The translations under genes were made by a program, and so were the position numbers. From Bradyrhizobium sp. YR681 (GTDB lineage: Bacteria; Pseudomonadota; Alphaproteobacteria; Rhizobiales; Xanthobacteraceae), in NCBI RefSeq assembly GCF_000282615.1, contig NZ_AKIY01000217.1:1-49876 (forward strand): DNA of 49,876 bases, read 5' to 3'. Below are positions 26,982 to 35,628 of this stretch, in pieces; the stretch's first letter is position 1; every line of letters begins with the position of its first letter. The notes below the pieces were generated by a model. It was not told the origin of the DNA. It searched no databases and saw nothing but the letters and a program-made list of their open reading frames with translations.

Positions 26982-27014
26982 GCGCGCAATCGAAGCCATC
27001 GGTTGATTTCGGAA

Positions 27015-27040
27015 GGCCCGGGCGGTTGTCCCGGGCTTTC
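27015..27040 (+). terminator. Rho-independent terminator after cheY
   Basis: The stem GCCCGGG / CCCGGGC with loop CGGTTGT is followed by TTTCT. It lies about 35 bases after the cheY stop and upstream of the convergent HAD gene's 3' end. Confidence 0.8.
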
Positions 27041-27075
27041 TGTGTCGCTGCGTCGTCCTTTCGGAACGGCGGAGA

Positions 27076-27930
27076 TCACCACTTCAATTCGCGCATCAGC
27101 GCCTTCGGCGGGTGGCCGAACAATTCCATCACCGAATTCGGGTCGAGCTGGTCGAGGCCCTCGAACTCCTCGGCATGGATGCCGCGGGTGACGAACAGGC
27201 AGTCGATGCCGAATTCCCGCGCGCCGGTGAGGTCGGTGCGGACGGAATCGCCGATCGCCAGCACCTTTTTCCGGTCGATCGGGTGGCCCTGGCGTTCCCC
27301 GGCCAGCCGCATCGCGCGCTCATAGATCGGCCGGTGCGGCTTGCCGTAGAAGATGACCTCGCCGCCCAGTTCGCGATAGAGTTCCGCGATCGCGCCGGCG
27401 CAATAGATCAGCCGGTCGCCGCGCTCGACCACGATATCGGGATTGGCACAGACCAGCGTCAGCTTGCGCTCGCGCGCCTTCAGCATCATGCCGCGATAGT
27501 CTTCCGCGGTCTCGGTCTCGTCGTCATAGAGGCCGGTGCAGACGATGTAGTCGGCCTCTTCGAGCGGCGCGGTCGTCGCATCGAGGCCGCGATAGATCGA
27601 GTTGTCGCGCTCGGGCCCGAGCCAGAACATCTTGCGGCCGGGATGCTCGGCGACATAGAGCCGGGTCAAATCGCCCGAGGAGACGATCGCGTCATAGGTC
27701 TCGTCGGCGACGCCGAGCTTGCGCAATTGCCGCTGCACGGAGTCGGCCGGACGCGGCGCGTTGGTGATCAGGATCACCGTACCGCCGCGGCTGCGATAGG
27801 TGTGCAGCGCCTCGCAGGCCTCGGGGAAGGATTCCAGGCCGTTATGGACCACGCCCCAGATGTCGCTGAGCACGACGTCGACCCCGCCCACGAGCTCGCG
27901 CAGGCTTTCGGCGAAATGCAGCGTGGTCAT
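27076..27930 (-). CDS. HAD-superfamily IIA hydrolase, TIGR01459 type
   Basis: 284 residues, related to NagD/phosphoglycolate phosphatases. Motif I is the variant DIWGVVHNG, motif II ILITNAPRP, motif III Lys is in YGKPHRPIYE and motif IV IGDSVRTDLTGAREFGID. The length and motifs match the alphaproteobacterial TIGR01459 family, whose substrate is not known. It starts 15 bases after the stop of the EAL-domain gene, so the two form an operon, while the function link is unclear. Confidence 0.9.
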   Translation of the reverse strand: MTTLHFAESLRELVGGVDVVLSDIWGVVHNGLESFPEACEALHTYRSRGGTVILITNAPRPADSVQRQLRKLGVADETYDAIVSSGDLTRLYVAEHPGRKMFWLGPERDNSIYRGLDATTAPLEEADYIVCTGLYDDETETAEDYRGMMLKARERKLTLVCANPDIVVERGDRLIYCAGAIAELYRELGGEVIFYGKPHRPIYERAMRLAGERQGHPIDRKKVLAIGDSVRTDLTGAREFGIDCLFVTRGIHAEEFEGLDQLDPNSVMELFGHPPKALMRELKW

Positions 27931-27945
27931 GACGCGCGGGGCCGA

Positions 27946-29451
27946 TCAGATGCGGCGCGCGAGCGCAGCGTTGCCGGTGATGCGTTGGGCTGGAGGCGCA
28001 GCTGACGTCGCGCCAGATGTGGTGCCTTGGCTGGGGGAAGCGGAGCCATTTGATCCCTGAATATCCTGCGCCTGGTTCGGCGAGGCCCCGCCGGTAGCAG
28101 ATGCCCCTTCCGGCCGCAATGGCCGGGGCGGCGCGAACAGGAACCCCTGGCCGAACCGCACGTCATAGTCGAGCAGATCGACGACTGCGCGCTCGCCCTC
28201 GATCCGTTCGGCGATCAGGTCGATGCCGAAGCGGCCGAGCAGGTCGGAGAGGTCGGAGGGATGGATGTCCGAGGTCGACGCCTGTCTCGGATCGAGCAGG
28301 AGCGAGGCCGGCACCTTGATGAAGCGTACGCCGCGGTCGGCGAGCTCGCGCGGCTCGATGCGCAGATCCGTGACATGGTCCATCGAGAAGCGGAAGCCGC
28401 GCTGGGCCAGCGCCGCGAGGTTCTCGGTCTCGGCCGGGCCGAGATTGCGGAAGGTTGCCTGCTTGAACTCCAGCACCAGCGAGGGTGCCAGCGCCCGGTT
28501 GGCTTCGAGGAAGTCGAGGCACTGCGCGAAACTGGTGGAATTACCGAGCGTGGAAGCCGCGACGTTGCAGAACACGCCGACATCCTTGTTGCGCACCATC
28601 AGGCGGCGCAACACCTGCACACAGCGCAGCATCACCATGTTGTCGATGCGCCCGATCAGCCCGGAGGCTTCCGCAATGCTGATGAATTCCTCGGCGGCGA
28701 GCAGCTGATCGCGCTCGTCGCGCGCCCGGGTCACGGCCTCGTAGAACCGCACCTTGCGCTGCGGCAGCGTCACCATCGGCTGCAGGAAGATGTCGATGCG
28801 GTTCTCGTCGATCGCGTTGCGCAGCGTCGCCAGCAGCTGGGTCTGGTTGCGGCCGTTGACCGTCTGAGCTGCATGGGCGGTCTGAACCGCCGGCGCCGGC
28901 CGCGGCGGCGCTGCCGGCGCCGGCCGCGGCGGCGCTGCCGGGATCGGGGGAGGGGCAACCGGCCGCTCCTCAGGCATTGCAATCAGGTCGATCGGCGCCT
29001 CGGGCTCCGGCCTGGCGGTCGGCGCGGGGGCCGGCGTCGGCGCGTTGCCGGCCAGCAGATCCTCATGGGTCGATACGGTGGTGGCAAGCTGCCTGACCAG
29101 GCCGCCGAGCTCGTTGATCTCGCCGACCACCGACTGGATGCGGTCGGCGTTGGTCGAATTGGACGAGGCGATGCGTCCCTCGATCGCGGCCAACCGGCGG
29201 CCGAACTCGGCCACCTGGCGGGCGAGGTCGGCGGTGCCGCGGGAGAGGTCGGCGATCTGGCCGCCGACGTCGCTGCGGTCGCGCAGCCGCATCGACACTG
29301 CGTTGTAGAGGATCAGGAAGGTCAGCGCGGTCAGCGCCACGATGGCGGATTCGGTTCCGCTGATGCCGGCGACCGAGTAGAGGACAAGCCCGAGCGAGGC
29401 CGCGACCAGAACCATGCAGATGGCGATGAAGATCGTCGAAATGCGAATCAT
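27946..29451 (-). CDS. TipF-like membrane protein with degenerate EAL domain
   Basis: 501 residues. Two transmembrane helices (about 7-29 and 34-52), a heptad-like coiled coil (60-130), a Pro/Ala-rich linker (135-190) with a perfect repeat APPRPAPA, and an EAL fold (205-445). The signature is altered: EAV at 238-240, FCNVAAS for VNLS, LEFK for LE-x-TE, and SMDHVTD for LDDFGTG (the second Asp is His). Several metal ligands are lost, so c-di-GMP hydrolysis is doubtful and a receptor role is likely. This order of domains is that of Caulobacter TipF, a c-di-GMP receptor that places the flagellum. The neighbouring cheY fits a motility role. A HAD gene follows in the operon. Confidence 0.85.
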   Translation of the reverse strand: MIRISTIFIAICMVLVAASLGLVLYSVAGISGTESAIVALTALTFLILYNAVSMRLRDRSDVGGQIADLSRGTADLARQVAEFGRRLAAIEGRIASSNSTNADRIQSVVGEINELGGLVRQLATTVSTHEDLLAGNAPTPAPAPTARPEPEAPIDLIAMPEERPVAPPPIPAAPPRPAPAAPPRPAPAVQTAHAAQTVNGRNQTQLLATLRNAIDENRIDIFLQPMVTLPQRKVRFYEAVTRARDERDQLLAAEEFISIAEASGLIGRIDNMVMLRCVQVLRRLMVRNKDVGVFCNVAASTLGNSTSFAQCLDFLEANRALAPSLVLEFKQATFRNLGPAETENLAALAQRGFRFSMDHVTDLRIEPRELADRGVRFIKVPASLLLDPRQASTSDIHPSDLSDLLGRFGIDLIAERIEGERAVVDLLDYDVRFGQGFLFAPPRPLRPEGASATGGASPNQAQDIQGSNGSASPSQGTTSGATSAAPPAQRITGNAALARRI

Positions 29452-29599
29452 GCCGCGCGTTACGCCTCAAAGAGCTACTGCCTCACCCGGGAAAACACGG
29501 GCCGTTGTGCGACCCCGTCGCGCCTCATGCTCCCCCTTTGGCCGCATGACCCTAACATCATTGTTGATTCGAGGGGATAGCGGCCTCGTTGCGGCTTCG

Positions 29600-29648
29600 G
29601 AGCATGATCCGGAAAAGTGTGCAGCGGTTTTCCGAAAAGATCATGCTC
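29600..29648. repeat. Palindromic repeat GAGCATGATC...GATCATGCTC
   Basis: The outer arms GAGCATGATC and GATCATGCTC are perfect inverted repeats, with inner arms CGGAAAAG / TTTTCCG. This is the intergenic palindrome common in Rhizobiales. It lies just beyond the stop codon of the TPR regulator and upstream of the EAL gene. Confidence 0.88.
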
Positions 29649-29655
29649 AAACGAC

Positions 29656-31203
29656 CTAAGTCAGGCCGGCCCGGCGAAAGCCTTCGAGGTAGCGCTCGCG
29701 GTCGGCGGCGAGCTTGACCGGCATGAACTCGGCGATCCAGGCGAGCGAGACGTTCGGCTGGGCGCGGCGGAGTTCTTTCAGGGCTGCGCGGGCGATCTCC
29801 GTATGCCCGGCCATGCCGGCGGCTGCGGTCAGCACCCGATGCGCGCCGACGAAATCGCTGCGCTGGCGCAGGGCTTCCTGGGCGAGCCGGATCGCCTCTG
29901 AATCGTCGCCGCCGAGGAAGCGGGCATAGGCGGCGATGCCGAAATAGACGGGGGTGTAGGGATCGCGCGGGCTGAGCCGGATCGCCCGCCGCGCCGCCGC
30001 GTCGGCGTCCTGCCAGCGGCCGCAATAGCCCAGCGCCAGCCCGTAATAGCCCTGTGCGAGCGCGAAGTTCGGATTGAGTTGCAGCGCGGTCTCGAATTCG
30101 GCGAGCGAATCGTCGAACCGCCGCACAAACAGATTGACGTGGCCGAGCGCATTGTGCGCCCAGGCATCCTCGTCGTCGGAACGGATCGCGGCCCGCGCCG
30201 CGGGCTCGGCGGCGGAAATGGCGCTCGCCATCTCCATCCAGCCCATATGCGCCGTGAACATGTAGCTGGTGCCGAGCAGGCCGAGCGCCTTGCCGTAGTT
30301 GGGGTCGAGCGCGATGGCCTTTTCGAGCAGGGCTTGGGCCGCGAGGTGATCCTGCCGTGTCACACGCCAATAGTGCGACAGCGCGCGCATCACCAGATCC
30401 CAGGCGTCCATGCTGTCGGGCGGCTTGCGCTGGGCGCGAAAGTTCTCCGCCGCGTAGAGCTGCGGCTCGATCGCGGCGACGATGGCTTCGGTGATCTCGT
30501 CCTGGACGGCGAAGACGTCGGCAAGCTCCCGGTCGTAGCGTTCGGCCCAGAGATGACTGCCGGTGGCGACGTCGTTGAGCTGGGCGGTGATGCGGACCCG
30601 GTCGCCGTCCTTGCGGACGCTGCCCTCGACGACGTAGCGCACGCCGAGCTCCTCGGCGACCTGTCGCAGATGAACCGGGCGGCCCTTGTAGATGAAGGAG
30701 GAGTTGCGTGCGATCACGAAGAACCAGCGCAGTTTGGACAGCGCGGTGATGATGTCCTCGCTGATGCCGTCGGAAAAATAATCCTGCCCGGCCTCGCCGC
30801 TCATGTTGGTGAAGGGCAGAACGGCGATGGCGGGGCGGTCCGGCAGTGGCAAGCCAGCCGGTGCGGCCGCCTTGTCCGGCACGGCGCCTGAGGAAAGTTC
30901 TGTCACCTCGCCGACGAAGCGGATGCCCTTGCGCGCAATGGTGCGGATCAGCCGCTGCTCCTCGCCATTGTCGTTCAGCGCGCGCCTTGCGGCGTTGATC
31001 CGGCTCGTCAGCGTCGATTCCGAGACGACGCGGCCGTTCCAGACCGCGTCGAGCAGATTGTCCCGCGTCACCACGCGCTCGCGATTGCGGACGAGATGAA
31101 GCATGAGATCGAACACCTGGGGCTCGAGCGGGATCAGCGTCTCCGCCCGCCGCAATTCGCGGCGCTCGGGATCGAGCACGAAATCCTCGAAATGAAATGT
31201 CAC
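29656..31203 (-). CDS. Winged-helix transcriptional regulator with TolB-N-like and TPR domains
   Basis: 515 residues. An OmpR/CadC-type winged helix comes first (FEDFVLDPERRELRRAETLIPLEPQVFDLMLHLVRNRERVVTRDNLLDAVW, about 3-95). Next is the TolB N-terminal-like domain often annotated as adenylate cyclase (IAVLPFTNMSGEAGQDYFSDGISEDIITALSKL), and then 5-6 TPR units (DPNYGKALGLLG, NPNFALAQGYYGLALGYCG). No transmembrane helix is evident, so it is probably cytosolic, and its ligand is unknown. No cyclase domain is present. I prefer the GTG at 31203; the frame is open to a TTG at 31266. It is divergent from a methyltransferase gene 121 bases away, a plausible target. Confidence 0.85.
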   Translation of the reverse strand: MTFHFEDFVLDPERRELRRAETLIPLEPQVFDLMLHLVRNRERVVTRDNLLDAVWNGRVVSESTLTSRINAARRALNDNGEEQRLIRTIARKGIRFVGEVTELSSGAVPDKAAAPAGLPLPDRPAIAVLPFTNMSGEAGQDYFSDGISEDIITALSKLRWFFVIARNSSFIYKGRPVHLRQVAEELGVRYVVEGSVRKDGDRVRITAQLNDVATGSHLWAERYDRELADVFAVQDEITEAIVAAIEPQLYAAENFRAQRKPPDSMDAWDLVMRALSHYWRVTRQDHLAAQALLEKAIALDPNYGKALGLLGTSYMFTAHMGWMEMASAISAAEPAARAAIRSDDEDAWAHNALGHVNLFVRRFDDSLAEFETALQLNPNFALAQGYYGLALGYCGRWQDADAAARRAIRLSPRDPYTPVYFGIAAYARFLGGDDSEAIRLAQEALRQRSDFVGAHRVLTAAAGMAGHTEIARAALKELRRAQPNVSLAWIAEFMPVKLAADRERYLEGFRRAGLT

Positions 31204-31324
31204 GCTGCGCCTCGGCTTCGCTTGGGAAATCAAGGTGCTCTCAGCGTAAAATAACGCCGCTCTCAAGGCCAGCGATGCACATGCGCCCTATCGTCCCGGT
31301 GTTTTCAACCGCAGGAGAATTGCC

Positions 31325-32164
31325 ATGTCGACATCCGCCGCGCTCAAGCCGGCCCTCGCTCAACCCGATCTTGCCGCCGTCAAGCAGCGCCAGCACGGCG
31401 CCTGGTCGTCCGGCGACTATGCCGTGGTCGGCACCACCTTGCAGATCGTCGGCGAGCAGCTCTGCGAGGCACTCGACCTGCGCGCCGGCAGCAAGGTGCT
31501 GGACGTCGCGGCCGGCAACGGCAACGCGACGCTGGCCGCGGCACGGCGCTGGTGTGACGTCACATCCACCGATTATGTTCCGGCGTTGCTCAAGCGCGGG
31601 CAGGAGCGCGCGGCTGCCGACCATCTGACGGTCGAGTTCCGCGAGGCGGACGCCGAGGCGCTGCCGTTTGCAGACGCGAGCTACGATGTCGTCGTCTCGA
31701 CCTTCGGCGTGATGTTCACGCCGGATCAGGACAAGGCGGCCTCCGAGCTCGCGCGGGTCTGCAAATCAGGCGGCAAGATCGGCCTCGCCAACTGGACGCC
31801 GCAAGGCTTCATCGGTCAGCTCTTCAAGACCATCGGCAGGCATTTGCCGCCGCCGGCCGGCGTGAAGTCGCCAGCGCTCTGGGGCACGCCCGCGCGGCTC
31901 GAGGAAATGTTCGGCAGCCAGGCCTCCGAGATCGTGGCCGAGCCGCGCATGTTCGTGTTCCGCTACCGCTCGCCGGATCACTGGCTCGATGTCTTCAAGA
32001 CCTTCTACGGGCCAACGCTGAAGGCATTCGCCGCGCTCGACGAGAGCGGTCAGGCGGCGCTGAAGCGCGATCTCCTGGCGCTGCTCGGTGAGTTCAACCA
32101 TGCCGACGACGGCACGATCGTCGTGCACAGCGAATATTTGGAGGCCGTGATCACCAGGCGTTGA
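31325..32164 (+). CDS. Class I SAM-dependent methyltransferase
   Basis: 279 residues. The SAM loop is VLDVAAGNGNATLAAARR, followed by the acidic strand end in STDYVPALLKRG, motif II (READAEALPFADASYDVVVSTFGVMF) and motif III (ELARVCKSGGKIGLANWTP). It resembles the UbiE/Methyltransf_11 group acting on small molecules, but I cannot name the substrate. GCAGGAGA precedes the ATG at 31325. It is divergent from the winged-helix TPR regulator. Confidence 0.88.
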   Translation: MSTSAALKPALAQPDLAAVKQRQHGAWSSGDYAVVGTTLQIVGEQLCEALDLRAGSKVLDVAAGNGNATLAAARRWCDVTSTDYVPALLKRGQERAAADHLTVEFREADAEALPFADASYDVVVSTFGVMFTPDQDKAASELARVCKSGGKIGLANWTPQGFIGQLFKTIGRHLPPPAGVKSPALWGTPARLEEMFGSQASEIVAEPRMFVFRYRSPDHWLDVFKTFYGPTLKAFAALDESGQAALKRDLLALLGEFNHADDGTIVVHSEYLEAVITRR

Positions 32165-32177
32165 GGCGAAGCTTGGG

Positions 32178-33254
32178 TCAGGCCGGACGAGATCCGGCCT
32201 GACTGTCCCGCACCGCTTGCCGTTCGATCTCCGAGTTCAGCTCGGCGCCGAACATGATGACGATCGCCGACATCCACATCCACGTCATCAGGCCGATCGC
32301 CGCGCCGAGCGAGCCGTAGGTTGCGTTGTAATTGGCGAAGGCCGAAAGATACCAGGACAGCAGCGACGAGCCGGCGATCCAGAGCAGGGCGGCCGTCACC
32401 GCGCCGACGCTCAGCCATTGCCAGCGCGGCGCATCGCGGCTGGGCGCGAAGCGATAGAGGATGGCGAGCGCGGCCAGCAGGATGACGAGCAGCAACGGCC
32501 AGCGTGCGAGCGCCACGATAAGCCTGCTCTCCGGTGCGAGGCCGAGATGGTCGAGTGCGAGCGGGAAGGCGACCACCGCGCTGACCATCAGCAGGAGCGC
32601 GGCGATGGCGCCGACCGTGAAGGTCAGGGAAATCAGGTTCAGCTTGATGAAGCCGCGCTTCTCGCGCGCCTCATAGGCGACGTTGAGGGCGTCGAAGATG
32701 GCTTTGACGCCGGCATTAGCGCTCCAGATTGCGAGCACGAGGCCGAACAGGAAGGCGGCGCCGAGGGCCGTATTGCCGTTCGACACCACGCGCGCGACTT
32801 GGTCCTCGACGATCTGGAATGTGCCCGCGGGCAGCATCATCGCCAGCGTCCGCAGATTGCCGCTGATGGTCGCGGGATCGGCGAACAGTCCGTAGGACGA
32901 GACCAGCGCGGTCACGGCCGGGAAGATCGCGAGCAATCCGAAAAAGACGACGCCGCCGGCGGTTGCGAGCAGACGATCGTCGTCGATGCGCTGATACGTG
33001 CGCCGGAAAATGTCCTTCCAGCCGGTCCAGGGGATCGCGAACGGGCCTGTCGCGCGGCGGCCATGGCCAGGCTGCGCGGCGGCGCCTGCCGGGCTCGTTT
33101 CCGGCGCGTTCACCGCGCTGCTGCGGTGGTCATGCGGAGTCCCCGACGGGATCAGGCCGGACTCCTGAAAGTAGCGTTCCGCGGTCAACACCAGGACGGC
33201 GGTGGCGGCAACCAGCAGCCAGCTGTCGAGCTGCTCGGGGCGCCGCACCGGCAT
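32178..33254 (-). CDS. YihY/BrkB-family inner-membrane protein
   Basis: 358 residues with about six hydrophobic helices after a cytosolic N-terminus. The family signatures DDRLLATAGGVVFFGLLAIFPAVTALVSSYG, AIWSANAGVKAIFDALNVAYEAREKRGFIKL and YNATYGSLGAAIGLMTWMWMSAIVIMFGAELNSE are all visible. It was once called ribonuclease BN, but BrkB proteins are now seen as transport or envelope proteins of unknown substrate. An extra hydrophobic stretch at residues 10-25 precedes a Pro/Ala linker. It follows its small membrane neighbour with one base between. Confidence 0.9.
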   Translation of the reverse strand: MPVRRPEQLDSWLLVAATAVLVLTAERYFQESGLIPSGTPHDHRSSAVNAPETSPAGAAAQPGHGRRATGPFAIPWTGWKDIFRRTYQRIDDDRLLATAGGVVFFGLLAIFPAVTALVSSYGLFADPATISGNLRTLAMMLPAGTFQIVEDQVARVVSNGNTALGAAFLFGLVLAIWSANAGVKAIFDALNVAYEAREKRGFIKLNLISLTFTVGAIAALLLMVSAVVAFPLALDHLGLAPESRLIVALARWPLLLVILLAALAILYRFAPSRDAPRWQWLSVGAVTAALLWIAGSSLLSWYLSAFANYNATYGSLGAAIGLMTWMWMSAIVIMFGAELNSEIERQAVRDSQAGSRPA

Positions 33255-33255
33255 T

Positions 33256-33855
33256 TCAGGCGTCCAATCCGGGGCGTTGGTGCCTCCGGCGTGCCACCGT
33301 GAACCCCAACAGCCCGACGGCCGCGAGCATCAGGCCAAGCTGCACGGGTCGGTTGGTCCTGGCTGACGATGTATTGCCGCCAAAGCTCTGTTCATGGCTC
33401 CGTTCGCCCGGCGCGAGCGGCGCCAGCGGGATCGCCGTCGCGACTTCCTTGACCGCCTGCTTGACGGTTCCGCGCGGGATGCGCGGGGTCGCGATCGCGA
33501 CGCGCATGCGGCTGGCAAGTGGCACGATCGGCCTGGTCTTGCGGTTCATCTGCGCCATTGCTGCCCCGGCACAGGTTCCTGCCAGCACCAGGAGCACGAG
33601 TGCGACCGCGCCAAAACCCCAGAATTGTCCGTAGGTCATGGCGACCCAGCGGTAGAGAGCGATCAGGCCGACGAAGAAAGTCGCGACCACAAACAGCCCG
33701 GCCGCCGCAAACAATCCCGCGGCGACCGCATAAGAGGTCACGTGTCCGGTAGCCTGATTGGTGCGGTCGCGCAGGTAGGACTGGGCGGCGCGCTTGAGAT
33801 GGTTGAGTTTCAGCGCCATGCCGGCGCGCAGCAATTCGCCCGATGGCGCGAGCAT
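33256..33855 (-). CDS. Small membrane protein, possible phage-holin-superfamily-like, function unknown
   Basis: 199 residues with two adjacent transmembrane helices (VTSYAVAAGLFAAAGLFVVATFFVGLIALYRW and FWGFGAVALVLLVLAGTCAGAAMA) and a third near the C-terminus (LGLMLAAVGLLGFTVARRRHQ). The helix pair resembles the holin-like PF07332 group often found beside BrkB or stress genes, but the match is by eye. TGGAGGA lies before the ATG at 33855. It probably forms a two-gene envelope operon with the BrkB gene that follows one base later. Confidence 0.72.
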   Translation of the reverse strand: MLAPSGELLRAGMALKLNHLKRAAQSYLRDRTNQATGHVTSYAVAAGLFAAAGLFVVATFFVGLIALYRWVAMTYGQFWGFGAVALVLLVLAGTCAGAAMAQMNRKTRPIVPLASRMRVAIATPRIPRGTVKQAVKEVATAIPLAPLAPGERSHEQSFGGNTSSARTNRPVQLGLMLAAVGLLGFTVARRRHQRPGLDA

Positions 33856-33946
33856 GCGGACATCCTCCAGGAACGAGAAAAGTCGTCGGGGGATGAACGT
33901 GACGGGATTTGACTAGTTCCGCCGGACCGTGTGTTGCCGGGCCGGA

Positions 33947-34906
33947 TCAGGCCAGATCGGCGGCCGCGATCCAGAACACCTCGCCCTCGGACTCCTCGGT
34001 GTCGAGCCAGAGCAGCGGCAGCTCGGGGAAGGCCTCGTCGACCAGTTCGCGGCCGCGGCCGATCTCGCAGATCAATCCGCCATCCGGCGTGAGATGATCG
34101 GGCGCATCGCGCAGGATGCGGCGCACCACGTCGAGACCGTCGGCCCCACCGTCGAAGGCGAGTTTCGGCTCGGCCCGGCATTCCGGCGGCAGCGCGGCCA
34201 TGCCCTCGGCATCGACGTAAGGCGGGTTGGTGATGATCAGGTCGTATCTGCTGTCACCGAGCGGGGCGAACAGGTCGCCGCGATGGAGCGTGATCCGCTC
34301 ATCGAGGCCGTGCTCGCCGACATTGCGCGCGGCGACTTCGATCGCGCCCTTGGAGATGTCGACCGCATCGACCGTGGCATTCTGGAAATGATACGCGGCG
34401 AGAATCGCGAGGCATCCCGATCCGGTGCAGAGATCGAGCACGCGCGCGACGGCGGCGGGATCGTCGATCAGCGAGCCGGCCTCATCCTCGCCGCCGAAAT
34501 GCGACTCCAGCAGCTCGCCGATGAAGGAGCGGGGAACGATGACGCGCTCGTCGACATAGAAGGGCAGGCCGCGCATGTAGATCTTGTTGACGAGATAGGC
34601 GGCCGGTTTGCGCGTGGTGACGCGCCGATGGATGAGATCGAGGATGGTCTTGCCTTCCGCAACCGTGACGCGGGCGTGGGCGAAGGCCTCGAACTGGTCG
34701 GGATTGAGGTGCAGGGCCTCGCAAACCAGGAAGGCGGCTTCCGCGACCGGGTCGGTCGTGCCATGGGCAAAGGCGAGCTGTGCTTCGAGGAAGCGGCTCA
34801 CGGCATAGCGGACGAAATCGAGCAGCGTGACAAGTTCGCCGGGGCCGACTTTGGCGAATTTTGGCGCGGCGCGGCCGCGCGTGGTCTTTTTCGAGGCCTT
34901 TGCCAT
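33947..34906 (-). CDS. prmB: 50S ribosomal protein L3 glutamine methyltransferase PrmB
   Basis: 319 residues. The catalytic NPPY is in IITNPPYVDAEG and the SAM motif in VLDLCTGSGCLAILAAYHF. The N-terminal helical domain and RSFIGELLESHF match PrmB rather than PrmC (HemK). It methylates the Gln of the GGQ-like loop in protein L3. The N-terminal 15 residues are Lys/Arg-rich. The ATG at 34906 shares its A with the TGA stop of moaE (TGATG), indicating translational coupling. Confidence 0.92.
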   Translation of the reverse strand: MAKASKKTTRGRAAPKFAKVGPGELVTLLDFVRYAVSRFLEAQLAFAHGTTDPVAEAAFLVCEALHLNPDQFEAFAHARVTVAEGKTILDLIHRRVTTRKPAAYLVNKIYMRGLPFYVDERVIVPRSFIGELLESHFGGEDEAGSLIDDPAAVARVLDLCTGSGCLAILAAYHFQNATVDAVDISKGAIEVAARNVGEHGLDERITLHRGDLFAPLGDSRYDLIITNPPYVDAEGMAALPPECRAEPKLAFDGGADGLDVVRRILRDAPDHLTPDGGLICEIGRGRELVDEAFPELPLLWLDTEESEGEVFWIAAADLA

Positions 34907-35373
34907 CACGATTTCGTCCAGCGTGCGGCGGCCTCGTCGTCACGGGCATGGGCCTCGACCCAGCCGGAGCCGGTGGCGCTCTCTTCCTTCTTCCAGAAGG
35001 GGGCGCTGGTCTTGAGGTAATCCATCAGAAACTCGGCAGCCTCGAAGGCCGCCTTGCGGTGCTGCGAGGCTGTGAGCACCAGCACGATGTTCTGACCTGG
35101 CACGAACCGCCCGACGCGGTGGATGACGGTGACGCCGTTGAGCGGCCAGCGCGACACGGCCTCGTCGGCATGGCGCTTGATCTCGCCTTCCGCCATGCCG
35201 GGATAATGTTCGAGCGTGAGGGCCGAAACGTTCGCACTGTCCTCGTCGGCGCGGCAGATGCCGGAGAAGCTCACGACCGCGCCGATGTCGGTCCGGCTCC
35301 TGGTCAGGACCGCGATCTCGCGCGCGATGTCGAAATCGTCCGTCTGGATACGGATGGCGACAGGGCAGATCAT
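34906..35373 (-). CDS. moaE: Molybdopterin synthase large (catalytic) subunit MoaE
   Basis: 155 residues. MoaE converts cyclic pyranopterin monophosphate to molybdopterin with sulfur carried by MoaD. Family motifs are VSFSGICRADEDSANVSALTLEHYPGMAE, VIHRVGRFVPGQNIVLVLTASQHRKAAFEA and the catalytic-Lys region MDYLKTSAPFWKKE. It starts 3 bases after the moaD stop and overlaps prmB by one base. Confidence 0.95.
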   Translation of the reverse strand: MICPVAIRIQTDDFDIAREIAVLTRSRTDIGAVVSFSGICRADEDSANVSALTLEHYPGMAEGEIKRHADEAVSRWPLNGVTVIHRVGRFVPGQNIVLVLTASQHRKAAFEAAEFLMDYLKTSAPFWKKEESATGSGWVEAHARDDEAAARWTKS

Positions 35374-35376
35374 GGC

Positions 35377-35628
35377 CTAGCCGCCGGTCATCGGCGGGAA
35401 GAACGCGATCTCGCGGGCTCCCGCGATAGCGGTGTCCGACTTGACGTGGGTGTGGTCGATCGCGGTCCGGATCACCTTCGGCTTTTCGAACGCATAGGCA
35501 TAGGCCTCGCTCCGGCCGGACAGCCAGGCGATCAGTTCCTCGACGGTGCGCACGGTCGCCGGCGGCTCGATCGTCTCCTCGGCCTTGCCGACGCGCTCGC
35601 GCACCCAGGCAAAATACTTCACCTTCAT
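35377..35628 (-). CDS. moaD: Molybdopterin synthase sulfur carrier subunit MoaD
   Basis: 83 residues with a ubiquitin-like fold, ending in the required Gly-Gly (FFPPMTGG) that becomes a thiocarboxylate. The start MKVKYFAWVRERVGKAEE is typical. Its ATG overlaps the pgsA stop by four bases (ATGA). Its partner moaE follows at once. Confidence 0.95.
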   Translation of the reverse strand: MKVKYFAWVRERVGKAEETIEPPATVRTVEELIAWLSGRSEAYAYAFEKPKVIRTAIDHTHVKSDTAIAGAREIAFFPPMTGG

